From Solea solea (lineage: Eukaryota > Chordata > Actinopteri > Pleuronectiformes > Soleidae): DNA of 64,000 nucleotides. The notes beneath the pieces were generated by a model that was given only the letters and a program-made list of their open reading frames with translations, was not told the DNA's origin and ran no database searches. The first letter of the stretch is position 1, and every line of letters begins with the position of its first letter. The stretch spans positions 12,299,433 through 12,363,432 of the forward strand of contig NC_081140.1 in the NCBI RefSeq assembly GCF_958295425.1. Direction: 5' to 3'. Shown here piece after piece: positions 46,994-60,305 of this stretch. Both the position numbers and the translations under genes were made by a program.

Positions 46994-49900
46994 CTACAGC
47001 GTCTCCAAGAGCCAATCAAATAGGCTGGACAGAGACCTGCCCTCATCTTCCTCTTTCTTTTGGAGCTGACAGAACTGGACCACTGTGCCGAACAAGTCCG
47101 CGACCCGCCACCCTTTCTGAGACATGAGATGGACCACTCTCTGGAACTGAGACAACACACGATTAATATTTTCCCCAATGAAATTACAGATACGTGACAA
47201 ATTAAAGGAAGTCTGTAATGCTGGACTCACACGTGCGCAGTCGGAGGCGTCAACTCAAATATTTTCATTGACTTTGAACGGAGCACTATCGAGCCAAACT
47301 GACTTGTGGGTCCATAGTCAAGGGTGCATCCTCCAAGTGTGCAGCCGAAAAGGTGTCAGCTGCACATTTGAAGGAGACGGAAGTCAGGTGCTGTGAGAAA
47401 TGAGACGAGACCAATTCTCCTTCTTCTTCTCCGAATAAACTCCGGCAGGCTGCACACCCAGAGATTAAATGCTGCCCTCCACAGTTTGAAGTCCGGAATC
47501 ACAGTTCATCATACTAGCCTGCTGAGTTAACCACTAATAGTAGTATTCTTTAGTTAGTGATTTGTTTCAGTCAGTTCTAGTTTTGTGTTATACCAGGTTT
47601 CATTTATTTTTGATGGATATTATTGTATGTAATAGTAGACGCTGACAAGGCATCAACACTGAAGTCTGCGTGTGATGCATCTCAGGCTGAGAGACAATCA
47701 TGGACAAGTCATTTTCTCTCTTCATTCCAAAAACAAATGTTACTAACCTGGAATATGATTTTCCACACATTTGTTAAATAAACCTGGTTAAGCTTCTTCT
47801 TCTTGCAAATCTTTAAACCACAAATGTAATGATCTAATTATATCTGCTTTTTGAATTGTTATTATTTTAGAGTTGATTTATTTATTCATTGTTTGCATTT
47901 GTTTCCGTCTCCAGGCTCCACCAAGCCCTTATTCTGTGTTGCTACAAAAACATGTATTTGTGTTGTGTGGTTTACAAAAAAACCAAAAAGAAAAAAAGCT
48001 TCTTCTTCTTGATGTTGAAAGGTGCATTGCCGTGTCTTTTATTGCTCTGCTGCTGGTGCGTAAAGAATTCTGGGATATGGTCGGCCGTGAAGGATACACC
48101 AGAAGTAACCTTCACGGACGGACGATGATTCCTGTGACAATTGGGACATCCCACGACACGGTGCTGTGATGCACTATGACAACAACTGGACGACAAACGC
48201 ACACTTGTTGTGCTAGGGAAGTTGAACAAATGTTCAACTTCCCTAGCATCAGCTCAAACCCCAGCCAATCAAATCAAATGGAGCTCTGGGAGAGGTTGTT
48301 GTCTCAGTGACTTGATGTTTTTGTCACAAACGTGCTGGTCAATCTTGTCTGTGATTCCATTCCGTGGAAGTATAATGACAAGTATATTTGCGCTAAGCTT
48401 TGCGGTGTTTTTTTTTTTTTTTTTGGAAATTTCTAGATATCACATCGGTCTAGGAGTTACGGTAATGAGAAGTACGCATGCCAAATCCTGTCGGCGACAA
48501 AATGCACACCTGTGAGTCCAGCATAAGGCAAATCTAAATAGACAATACAAATTGAACTGAAGTGATATAATCTCACTACTGGGTGGCAAACAGTATCAAC
48601 GCAAAGGTTAAAAATTAGAAATGAGCAGCAACAAGAATGTGATCAATAGAGGTCTACTTTCAACTTTCTCCATCTACCTTTGCAGCCCTCTTCTCTTTGG
48701 ACTTCATGAAGCACAGCGCAGGAAGGCCCAGCTCAGAGGCAGCGATCCACTGCAGGGCCAACCTCAGCTCAGCGTCCACACAGCCGGGCTCCAGGTCACA
48801 GTTTACCACCAACAGCTCCCTAAGTTTTCCGCCGCCGCCTGCCTTTCTCCCTGAGCTGCTCTCTGAAAGATCAAAAGGTAACAGGTAACATACTGAACCA
48901 GGTAGCTCACCCTGTGTAACACACCTCGAACTTTAACAGTGTTTTTAACAGTCACTTTTTTTTAACGCTTGCACGGTCAGCAAGCTCAGTGTTGCTTTGG
49001 GATGCTCTTCATTGGATTCTAAGTCAATAAAAAGGTAAAAGTGTTTGGTGAGAAACTTCTGATTTCTTTTATTAAGAATTCATGGCTTTCTTTAATTCAT
49101 AGAGCAGGGTCGTCTCTGTTCAAGCACATACAGTACATTTCAGGGATTAATCACACAAACCCAGTCCTGTACCGCAAGTCACTCAAGAGCTCCTAAAGAA
49201 TAGAAGGAAGTTGAAGCCAAACTAATAAATAACTGGCAAGTTGATAACATTGAGACGACATGAGAATCCATCACTGCACTTACCAAACACACTCTCTTTG
49301 GTTCCTGCCAGATGGCCTTTCTCTGTCTCCTCACTGTGAAGAGGAATCGAAATCCAGCAGGAAGTTACAGTAACATACAGCAACACTTCACGCAATATTT
49401 CAACACTTTATGACATGAGCCTTCCTTTCTGTTCAGGGGTTACTCTAGATGAGAAATATGACAATACTTTCAGGTCTGATATAAAGCTGCTGACAAGAGC
49501 TGGTTTGTCCTGATCTCTGCGTAAAGCCTGGAAAAGACTAATCTGCCTGTAAAGTAAGACGTTGCGGTGTTCGTGTCAGACAGTTTGGACAGCTATCAAT
49601 AAATAAAGTTATCTGGCAAAAGAAAGAAAGAAAATCCAAAGTAATATAAGACGACTACGCCACATCTAAATCACCTAGACAGGTTGGTAAGTGACAGGTA
49701 GGCCAGTTAATTTATCTGTTCAATCCACTGATTGTTTTTTTATTTCTGTAGTTTGACAGCCATCAGATTTTTTTTTTCCCTTTTGAAATAAATGTACAGC
49801 ATATAGAGAATAGATTAAAGGAATTGCAGTAGACAGCAGACGTATCCATGTGTCCTAAACAGAACTAATATTTCCTGTTGGGATATCAGAAAAAGTGTAA

Positions 49901-52900
49901 TTGGCTGTAATATGATGTCATGTAAGTATAAGTCGAGCAGCCTGTCACACTGCCTGCCTTCGGACTACTGTGCTCAGTGAGAGAACATGTGAAGAACCAA
50001 TATAGTCTCTGTCATATACAACTAAAACGGTTGATTATGATCATCAGAGACAACAGAGACAAACTATCTTCGCAAGCCGAAAGCCACATCACACGTCACT
50101 GCCTGTGACAGTTACCTGATTAATGTGCTCTGAGTGGGGACATCAGAAAACGTATCCAGGTCTGCGAGACCTAGGCTGGATGCGCTGCTTGTTCCGGTCC
50201 TATAATCCAATAAAAAAACAAGAGGCGTCATTTGCATGTTCTCTAAAGACACAGACATGGTTGCCGACTTGTGAAGAGAACAATAACCAGGCGCAGCGAT
50301 GCAGATCATGTTGTTCGTTAGCTGGTGATTAACATATAAATAGCAGCTGCAGCAGAATCGGGTGCTCAGGGTGGAAGAGCCGGTGATTTTTGCCTGGCAG
50401 CGAGGCTGTCCGAGTATGACAATGAGGAGAGTTGGAGGCAGTTTAGGAAGTGTAGGGTGGACACAGGCAGAGCCAGCAGCCAGGCCCTCACGTCACCACA
50501 TGGATCAGGGATGAGGTGGGCTTTAAGTAAGCAGGTAGATGGAAAGGTTGCAAGGGGCAGCAAGTGTTGCGGTGGTGCAGACAGCAACTCTTGCATTTAA
50601 TTAAGCAATAAGCTGGTATTTCCTATCGCTGCCACACTGGACATATAGAGCCCCCTAGTCCCCCCCCCCCCCCCCCGTCCTTGTTAAGCTACATGTCAAC
50701 ACCTACAAAACAAAAAACCAAGTTAAAGCTGTAACTTTTGGTGTTCTTGTTGTTGTTGATGTTAATATTGTGCCTCTGTTTGGTCTTACTGAATAGAAAT
50801 CGTTTAACATTATTTATATACTGCATCCTTGTCAAGCAATACTATCAGACAAGTTGTAGTATACACCAGGCGCGGGAAAAAGCGTTTAGTCCATCAAACT
50901 GCCGAATTCACTTCTAAAACATGGGCACTTCTTTCTGTTTTCATTCATACGAGAACATGTTGGCAGCCATCTCACTTTACTAGCCTTTATACACCACAGG
51001 AATGTCGGTGGGCGATATGAGATCTAAGCGGCGTTATACTGAGAAACACAGAACAAACAATGACTACATTCATTGCCGGTAACATTCAAACAACTTATGC
51101 TTTGAATGTAACAGACATTTATTGAAAAGTTACGCACTACAGTTTTAAACATGCAAGATAAAAGGCCAACAATAATATTAGGTCTGACGTTATTATTAAA
51201 GAAAAGAGAAATAAGGTACGTTTGTTTAAAAATAGTGAGCACAAAGCAGTGACTCCACACTATTTGGGGAAGGTTAGTTTACTTGGGTAAATCAAATGAA
51301 AATTGAATGAAGCAGACAATGGTGCAGCAAATGTTCTGGACAAGAGGGCTCTTGAAGCAAGTGAGTATGGCCCTGCTCCTCTGCAGCCCACCTCTGCAGG
51401 TGCATGGGGGTGCAGGCAAAGTCTGGCCCTCTATGTGAGCTATGGAGAGGGATCAGTGGAGTGACACCTCTGCCATACACTGCTTTAGCAGGAGTGGTTA
51501 TTGCAGCAGGGAATACATTGGCATTAGCAAAGAGGAGCACAAATGTCAGTAGCGATGGGCCAATGAGAGTGCGGTGAGCGTGGTAGTGTTAGCAGTATCA
51601 AGGCTAGATGTTTACTGACCCCTCACTTAGCTGGATAAAACTACTGGTCTCCTCATGGGGGTCATCCTCAGGAGTTATATGGGACCAGCTCCCCATGCTC
51701 TCTTCACTGCTAGCACTCATAGAACGCTTGTCCCTCTTCACTACTGCAGCCACTGCCCCAGCTGGCCTGTCCCTCTCACTGCTGGGGAAAGCAAACCGCA
51801 AGATGGTGGGATTGACCCATAGATTGTATGTGCACAGTGTCAGATAATTGCTTGACTTTTAACAATGTTGTTTTAATAATCATCCTCAGAAAATGTAACT
51901 TAGTTCAAAATAAAATGCATGACACAAATGGTGGGCCTTTGGAATCTGAAATAGCTGCACTATGTAAAAAGAAAGCAAATTCATTTCAATTATCTTTAAT
52001 GCAATAGTAAAACTGCAATCTCCAGAGCCACTGCTTAATTTCCGTTGTTTTGTTTTTTTCCAGGAAACTGATTAAATTAATTTATAATCAGATGACTATG
52101 CCATCCTCAACAATTCCAGAGGGAAATCAGGTGATATTGACTAGTTGAGTGATTGAGTTCCAAGGGACAAAGATGCACACCACTTGTTTCTGGATTACAT
52201 TTATTGCTAAAAGTGCAGGGAATATAAAGGAGTGTGTGTGCAAATGTCCTGAGGCTTGGGAATCCTTTAGCTCTTTACCTCTCATTCACTATTGTGCAAG
52301 TATTCCTCAATGCCTTTTTTCTTAAACTTTCACACTGCCCTCTTTTGCACATTAGCAACTCTTTTCACAAATATTTTCAGAGGGTTAATTTGATTTAAGT
52401 GACATGCACCATGCTCTGAGATTGCTCCAATTATCTTTACCCCAGAATATCCATTTAAATGTCTTCTGGCAGACCCAAACATTTTGCTTTAGTTGTGTAA
52501 TTACAATATAGATACCAATACATGCCCCACAGTAGCTAAAACATAAAGGAATTAAAAGCTACAATAGATTAGTTGTTCCCTGTAAATACGTACTATGTGT
52601 GCTTGCCACTAAAATAGCTTTAGTGTGACTGGAGAGTTGCAGGGCCTGGAATTCATTTGTTTATCTTAAAAACTATCCATGTCATCCTTCATTTTTTTTC
52701 TCTTATTGTGGTCAGATTAGTTTGCACACCCCATGGCCAAGCAGAAGGGAGTTGGGCTTGTAACAGGAGCGTTGCCGGTTCGAATCCCTGCCAGGTAAAG
52801 GGCTGGGGTACCCTTGACAATGGTAAATTGGACACTCTAAATTGACCCCAACCACAGGGGGCATATGAAATTTATTTTTGAATGAGGAGTCGGATTCTCA

Positions 52901-55900
52901 CAAATAACTGAGCACTGTAATACCTGCTGCCATTGTCTGCATCTCTTGCTGTATGCTTGGGGGCGGACGTATCTTGGGGGATTTCCTGTGGTCTTCCATT
53001 AGGCCTTTCATGGTTTAAAAGATCCTCCTCCTCCTTCTGATCTCCCTCAATGTGTATCAGTGGTACGTCTCTGGGGCCCCTCATGTGTGTGGCGCTGAGG
53101 TCGCAACTCCCAGATCCTACTCCAATACCACTTTGCTCCTGGCTGGACCTACTGCGACTACAACTTAGGTGAGATTGTTTGAACCCCCTCCTCCTTTCAC
53201 CAACAGGTAGTGGGTGTGACCCACACATGCCCCCAGCTACATCTTGCTGGCTCCCAAGTGCAGACTTGCCAATATCTACTATGTCAGCTGCCAGGCGATT
53301 GGCAAAATGCTGCACATGAGGCTGGTATTCACCTGCAGCCTCCACTTCAATACTGTCCTCTGCATCAGCTATGATCTTGTTCTTTCTCATCAAAGACTCA
53401 ATGGAGCTGGTCCAGGTCTCATGAATGAGCATATCAGTAATCTGGTCAGTCCTACCCCTTTTGTAGAGGCAGGAGTCTGACTTACACAGTCCCATGGCTG
53501 ACACCGAGTTAGCGGGGTAGATATTTAGCGTGTCACCATGCACGTTTCGTGCAAATCCATCAAAAGAGTTGGCTTTAATGGGAGAGTTGACTGTCAGCCG
53601 TGAGTCGGAGGAGCGCCGGTCTGGAACAGAAGACTGTCGTATGCAGAATGGTGTCCGCGGAGAAGGGGGAAACAGGCTGTTGCTCCATTCCTTAGTCTTG
53701 GCAATGCCATACTCTTTATTTTCCTTATCCATGTCCTGAAGCATAAACCTGTAGAACTCCTCTGTGATGCTCTCTGTGCTGGACTGTTTGGAAAGACAGG
53801 ATGAGGTCCTGACATTAAGGTGACCATTTTTCTTTGATGCAGCCTGTTGCACAGCTGCAGCTAGAATGTTGCTAGCATTTTTCCCTGCATAGTAGTCCAA
53901 CAGAAGGTCAAAACCCCTGCCCTCAGTCTCCATCTGGTTTACCATGAATCGTGAGAACTCATCAGTGATGCTCTCACAGCTGGATTGCTTAGAGATTGAG
54001 CTACCACGACTCAGGTTCTGACCTAACCGACTGCCAGGTCCCAGTGTGTTGGGAGTGCCTGAGGGGTCTGCATCTTCTTCTGGAATGCTCTCGTAACTAG
54101 ATGCCTTCCCACGACTCCATCTTTCACACTGCAACCTGCTGCGTGGCTGGCCTGTTTTAGAAGTATCTACCACATTAAGCTCAGGGCAGTTCATGATCCT
54201 GGCTGTGACTTCTGAGGCAAAAAGGGCAAATGGGTCCTGTGGTTCGTCAGGATTGACTGACTCGTCCACCACCCGGTTTACAAGCCGCTCCATCAGCTCT
54301 GGTTGCTCCTCTGTTTTCTTCTTGATCTCACTGAGGCGTGGTGCCCGATGTTTCTTGGAGGCAGCATTGTTGTTCTGAACCTCTTTTCTCCTGAGCACTG
54401 TGCGGCAGGCTGGAATTAAATACGTTTCTGGCCCTTCAGTGGATTCCCCTTTGAGGGCACAGAACCACGGTTGTTTACCAGTGGAGTTCTCCAGGCAGAT
54501 GGCTGCCAGCTCTGTGGCCATTGACACCACTGTAGCAGCCAAATCGTCTGCGTAGCAGGTGATAGGTGTCCTAGATTCTGAGTCCATTCTAAAAGACAGC
54601 AGAGAACTGCAAGAGTTGAGGGAAGACTGGGGTGTGAATGAGCCCTGTCTGTTGTCACTTCCTGTGATCAGGCGTCCCCTTCTCTCTGTGTTGTGAACTG
54701 GGATTTCGCTCAAGGGTTCTCTGATGGCACCACTGCCCTGCTGGATCTGCTGGTAGTCAGAGAATCCCCTGGTCACCAAGGACGTGGATTTTGATTGAGT
54801 TTGTCTGCATGATGGCTGCTGCCGTTGCTCTTTACCATATGCTATAGAGGAAGTTCCAGTGAGATCACTTTCCTCAAGCATATATTTCTCCTTCAGTCCA
54901 GGAACCATGGTTAGTTTATCTGTGCTCTGCACTGTACCACTGTGGCTGTCACTCTTACTGGGCTGGCTATGGTCAACTAAGTACTGCAATTGACGGAACT
55001 GATCCTTATTCTCTTTTGTCGTTGCAGAATCCAGAGAACAATTACTATCCTCTTGAGTCTCAAATGAGCCTTGGTCACATTTAGAGATGTGACTGATTTT
55101 CTTCTGTGTGAGATAAAGGATATCAAAAAGCAAATTGTTAACACTGTCCTGCAGACAGACCTGGAGGCTAAGTGCATCTTTTCCAGTCCCCTCCAGTTCT
55201 TTCTTCTTTTGTGCTTTCTCTAAAGCATGCTTAAATAGACTGTCTGCAACTTCATTTATTAAGTCATCCACCTCTCTTTCATCCGTGCAAGATTTTTTGG
55301 GGCAAGTAATGCCATCTACTATCTTGTTATGAGTGGCCTCCAACAGGTGAGCTACACTCTTATAGCCTTGTGGCTGAGTCAGCACTTCTGCTGCTTCCTT
55401 GTGTAGGACCTCAGCGATGTTGGCACGAAATGCTTCAACACTGATGCCCTCTGCCACACTGCAGTGCAGTGTAAAGGCTGCTGAGGCTTCAGCAGCAGAC
55501 ATCAGACATCGAGGTGCTGTGAAGACTTCAGCAGAATGTGCGTCACAATCGGCACTCTCTCCTGGATCCACTTGTATATCCACAGCAGCTACAGCACCAG
55601 CTACCTGAGCCATGCCACACATGGCTGAGGAGAGGGAGAAGTCACCTCTTTCCTCTGGGTCTTGCACCTCCTCCTCCTCTGTTTCCTCCTCTGAAGCGGA
55701 GTCCATGACAAGCTGTTCTGTCAGTTGTGGGGTGGTAATGGTGCCAATGACACTGGCAGCACAGGCCAAAGCCACCTCCACATGTTTGGATGTAGAGGTG
55801 TGGGGAATATAAGTGTGTGCTCCATTCTCTGACATCTCTCTGGGTTTGGCTGTGGTATCCTGGTGGGGCACGTGAGGCAACTGAGTCTCTGGCCATTCTG

Positions 55901-58635
55901 CAGTGCCATCTGAAGTGTCTGGGCTTTGAACTATAACAATCTTGGGGAGTTCAAAAGAGCAGGCGCGTTGCTGGAAACGATCTTTGGTCTGTGAGGAACA
56001 AGTGAAGTTGGCTGGGCGACTTGCAAGGGACACACTTACAGCAGCCTCAGAGACAAAGGAGGTCTCATCTTGAGAGAGGCGTATGAAGGCGTCTTGCAGT
56101 ACTGATTCAGCCAAATTGGTGGCATAGTGACCAGCTGATTCCTTAGTATGGAGGCTTGCAAGGTGATGGCCTTCACCTTTCACCTCAACCTCCCTGGACT
56201 GATGATGGGCCAGCTGCCCCCTCTGACATGCAAGTCCGACACAGTGTTTCTGAGCAACCTCCACCAAAGTCTCTGCCGGGTCACCACTCTCTGGCTCTGT
56301 GAAAAGAAAAGAAAAGAAAAGAAAAGAAAAGAAGACAAAATTAAAAATGTTCACTCTGATTAGAAAGTGGCTCCATCACTTTCCGAAGGAGGAGCAGAAA
56401 GAGATTATTACTCCGTTTTACACATCACTGAGCTTGGTTATGTCTTGTTTGTCCCATTCAATTTCCCCTTGGACAAAATTTCAGATAATTATTTTCATCA
56501 AACTCATCATTCATCACTCGTGCGAAACAGTGGCAATAAATTAATAATGTACTTCTCACACATTACACAGTCGCAGTCACCAGTGTAGTAGGGTGACCGT
56601 CACTTCCACTGCTGTTACCATTTGAAAGGCTAAGACCTAACCGATGGTGTCAAGATCCAGAGAGTGGTACCCAATGGATTTGGATACGTGTTCCTGTTAA
56701 AGGTAGCATTAAAAATGAATCCTCTACTTTTTCACAAAAACACTGAGGATATTCAGGAAGTCCATTGTGTTCACATGATGTGCAGATGTGGGAGGAACTC
56801 TTTGGAATTAAACAGTTAAGCCCTGTATTACTGTACAGTGGGTCACAAAAAGTTTAGATAATATCCATTAGGATAATGTACAAAATTAAAATACAGGGAC
56901 ACATTTGCAAGTAAAAATCGGTCCCTGTTACTTTTATTGAAATAAAATAAAATCTTGACTATCTAACAACTCTTTATCCAATAAAGAGCCAGAAAACCAT
57001 AAAAAGGTCGTACTCTTTGGTTGTGAAATTAGACAGATTAAATGCCACCTCAACAAATGGACAGGAAGTTTTGCTAGAAAAAAAGCACTTTTCTAAGATA
57101 AGATATTCAATAATTCAGTAGATCACAAATATTGAGCCTCAAAGGTAACAGATAATGAACCTCACCATTCCTGAATCCATCATCCTCGCTGTCATCTCCA
57201 AGGTGTTCTGAAGCGGTCATGAAGTCTTCTTCTATGGATGAGATGGAGCGATTGGTATCATCTTCAACCCGCTGCCCAGTCGCTCGGCCCTGCTGATGCT
57301 GTTGCTCTTTTCCCCACTGCAAACCGATCAGGAACTTGTTGATCTCAAAGATGATGCCTCCCGGCTGGGTGGATCGTCTCTGCCCCGAACACTGAACCAG
57401 ACACACGCCTGTGCTTCTCTGCTGTCTGCCCTGAATAGAACACGCACAGATACCCATTACCCATGCTCCCACAGAGACACATATATACATCCTGTTCAAC
57501 TACTTGTAAAGGCAAATCACAGTAACTTAATGTTTTTAGACCTGTAGACATGTGCCGAAGTTCAATCCAAGCATTAGAATGGAAAGACAAAGGAGATTTA
57601 AGAGACCCTGAGTGTGGAGTGGTTGGTGGTGCTTGACAGGTTGAGTATTTCATAAACTACTGATCTACAGGGATTTCCACACACACAACCATCTCTTTAC
57701 AGAAAATGGTCCGCAAATGAGAAAATATCCAGTGAGAGGCAGTTCCCTCACTGAACCTGGCTGTGTATTGATTCCAACTGAAGTGAACTTTCTCCATACT
57801 TCATATTCTGTTCTGAAGGTGTTATTTCCTGTAAAAGTGCTCCTATGCTACAGAAGGAGAGATGCACGTTTAGAAGAGGACAGACTAGCTACAATTAATG
57901 AACTGCAGTCTGTGGAGTTTTCCCAGTGCAAAAGGTTCAGATCTAATCACAAAATGTCAAAACGTAAGGACCAGCTGGCAACGTCTGCCTCATACTCTCT
58001 GCCACTTAATTCAAAGGTTAAAAATGGTTGCAATGATTTGAACACATCAGTGCAAAATCACCTGAGGGGGTAAGTGTGGGTGTGTTTGACGGGCGTCTGT
58101 AGCTTCTAGGCCACCGAACAGTAGGATCTCGTTTTCTGTCGGCTGGTGGACTGTAAGTAGTTCAACCAGCTTTGGCAGATCTGGTGAAACCGACGCCAGT
58201 TTCTGTAGGAGACATGCCAAGCAGACAAAATGCTAGAACAAAAACAAAAAAGCTTTCTTCACATGGAAATATTGCGTCTCTGAGCCGCCGACACAGTGAA
58301 ACATAATTATAAAATCCTTCCCGTGAGAAATCTTGAGTCACACGGAATGAAAATTGATCATAATCTAGCCGCACAAGGGCGCAAAATCTGCATATTTTCT
58401 GAACAAATCAACCCTCTAATTCGGAGTAATATTGAGATTCCATGGCAACTGAGCCAAAAGGTAATATGTGGAATACAAAACAACTCCTGGGTGATGGCGG
58501 GAAAGACGGGAAGCATACAGAGACGTCAGGCCAAACGGGGTAACATTAGAGTGGATGAGGCGGTATCTCACCTTGAGATTTTTGTCCGTTTTCTGAGAGT
58601 CCAGGTTTACAAAACAGATCTAAGACAAACAGGGG

Positions 58636-58703
<68 letters not shown>

Positions 58704-59087
58704 CCATTACAGTGATGGACAGATTATGCAACAAAATCTGAGCAGGAGTCACAAAAAAAGACCATAAAGATATTTATTTGTCACAAATCCTACAAACCAA
58801 ACCGGTAGATGTTTCTTTACATGACTCACTATTAAAAAACTAGTCGTGTCTGAATAACCACCATAAGGCACTGTTGTTCATGTTTCTGAGAACACTCTCT
58901 TGTCAGGGCTGATGAAAAAGGCAGGTGAAAAGCAACAATTCACCCACCCACACCCACAACCTATCACTATTTTTCCTACTCTCCTCTTCCTCTCCCTCCA
59001 CACCGTCACACTCAGTGTGCCCTTTTCTCCCCGTCTCACCTGCCGTTGCCTCTGGCTACAAGTGTAATGGCCCGTGATGGAGTCCAT
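46994..59087 (-). CDS. sphkap: SPHK1-interactor and AKAP domain-containing protein
   Basis: SPHKAP anchors PKA, with unusual preference for type I regulatory subunits, and binds sphingosine kinase 1. Ten exons join in phase: 59087-59040, 58619-58572, 58202-58062, 57430-57166, 56296-52924, 51781-51620, 50199-50116, 49333-49284, 48862-48678 and 47146-46994, giving about 1502 residues (human about 1700). Landmarks: ICFVNLD; SVSPDLPKL; IIFEINKFLIGLQ; DDTNRSISSIEEDFMTASEH; YATNLAESVLQDAFIRLSQ; an amphipathic PKA-anchoring helix near 505-527 (VDDLINEVADSLFKHALEK); paired KQSS(C/T)ESIT(D/E)EF motifs near 936 and 1003; LLVVNCDLEPG; LQWIAASELGLP; terminal SLFDWLLETL. The 3373-nt exon is typical of the gene. 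The start ATG is chosen because an in-frame TGA lies six bases upstream with no AG between. Early exons are less certain than the rest. Confidence 0.93.
48211..48248. repeat. Perfect 18-bp inverted repeat with 2-base spacer
   Basis: TGCTAGGGAAGTTGAACA, then AA, then its exact reverse complement. It lies in the last sphkap intron and would extrude as a near loopless hairpin. Confidence 0.9.
50660..50676. repeat. Poly-C run
   Basis: Seventeen consecutive C bases in a sphkap intron. Confidence 0.9.
52727..52865 (+). mobile_element. tRNA-derived SINE fragment
   Basis: A tRNA-like head with a canonical B box (GCCGGTTCGAATCCCTGCC) is followed by GGGCTGGGGTACCCTTGA and TAAATTGGACACTCTAAATT. It lies in the sphkap intron just downstream of the 3.4-kb exon. 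It differs from the 36074-36445 family in the head, and lacks a full cloverleaf, so it is not a tRNA gene. Confidence 0.55.
56300..56333. repeat. AAAAG pentanucleotide repeat at a sphkap acceptor
   Basis: About six to seven AAAAG units on the plus strand read as CTTTT repeats on the sphkap strand. They form the whole polypyrimidine tract before the CACAG acceptor of the 3.4-kb exon. Confidence 0.9.
58638..58701. repeat. GA/CT microsatellite upstream of sphkap exon 2
   Basis: About 31 GA units on the plus strand, read as CT on the sphkap strand, lie 18 bases beyond the TTAG acceptor of the 48-nt exon 58619-58572. Confidence 0.95.
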
Positions 59088-59374
59088 GTGTCAGCGCTGG
59101 GGGTCCAGGACTGACCGACATCTGACGTTCGATTCTTGAGCACACGACTTCTGATCTCAGCCTAACAGGATAATGTGTAGCACCAACAGCATTTGAGGGG
59201 GAAGAGTGTCGTTCCAGCTTGAGCAGCCATAATCAGCGTGCATGCTGGGTGCACAGCACTGTGCTTTAAAAGTGGTGACATTTTTGTGACTGAGTCACAA
59301 AGACATATTTTTATATATATATATATAAAATGTCAAACCTCTAAATTCTTCCATGCTTGCCATTACTATAATAA

Positions 59375-59815
59375 TAATACATTAGCACCTTTCAAAACTC
59401 TCAAGGTCACCTATACACCACATAAATTAAACAAAGCTAAGATATAAACGGGCAAAATATAATACAAATTTTCAAAAAGTAATACGAAACTTAAAAAAAT
59501 ACAGGAAGATGGGTGACTGTTATGGTAGTGTGGGGGTGGAGGGGCATATGGGGTAGGCTTATTCTGTGTTTTGAGATGTGATTTGAAGGTGGGCAGGGAT
59601 GTTATGGTACAAATGTCTTGTGGGAGTGAAGCTAAATCCCATAGTGGACAAGCGGGCGGGTGGTGTGGTGTGGAGAGGAGAGGAGAGGAGGGAGGCTGAG
59701 GAGGAACAGAGTGTACAGGACAGTGTGTATATTTCAAGGAGCTCAGTAAGATATGAAGGAGCTATAGGTTATGGAGGGATTTGAATGTTAAGAGAGGGAT
59801 TTTAAACTCAACCAA
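59375..59815. repeat. Probable interspersed repeat
   Basis: TTAGCACCTTTCAAAACTC at one end, and ATTTCAAGGAGCTCAGTAAG followed by GGTTATGGAGGGATTTGAAT at the other, resemble parts of a repeat I have seen in fish genomes. It yields a proline-rich spurious frame on the minus strand. Confidence 0.35.
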
Positions 59816-60305
59816 ACCTTTAGTCGCATTGTAAGTGTTTTCGATATATATAAAAGTACAAAAGTAGGATTCTGCCGTCTCTCGGTCTCTTTGCCTTTGT
59901 CCTATTAGTATCTGTTCTACCTGCTGCCATCTTCCCACTTCCTTTCTTCGCTAGGGCTGCAATATATGTAGTTTCAAATAATCCCACCGTGACACACATC
60001 ACTGCATGAGATCATTTCCCTTGAAAAACCTGACGTGTGCTTGGTTATTCCTGCCAGGCTTTGACACAGTGTTGAAGCTCATGTGATAATAGGATTTTCA
60101 TCTTCTTCTTCCTTTTTTATTTTTTGTATATATATGTCACAAAAGATACTGATTTAAGGTCATGGCATCAGTGTGTTTTATAGCTGTAGATTTAAAAAGG
60201 AGTTCATATTTTAGCTGCAGCACTTTCTCTCCATTAAAAAAAAAAACAACAACAACTGGGTTTGCTGTGTCAAAATCAAAGCGAAGATTAAGAAGGAACA
60301 ATGCC

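Noticed and set aside
52775..52800. tRNA gene
   Set aside because: Only the B-box half resembles a tRNA. No acceptor stem or full cloverleaf was seen, and a SINE body follows.
52872..56354. A single 1160-residue intronless gene
   Set aside because: Its first 19 codons are the CTTTT-repeat intron, and its last codons run past a GTATTA donor at 52923. It is the large internal exon of sphkap.
59411..59737. Proline-rich 108-codon frame
   Set aside because: It lies in a likely interspersed repeat, with no conserved motif or splice context.
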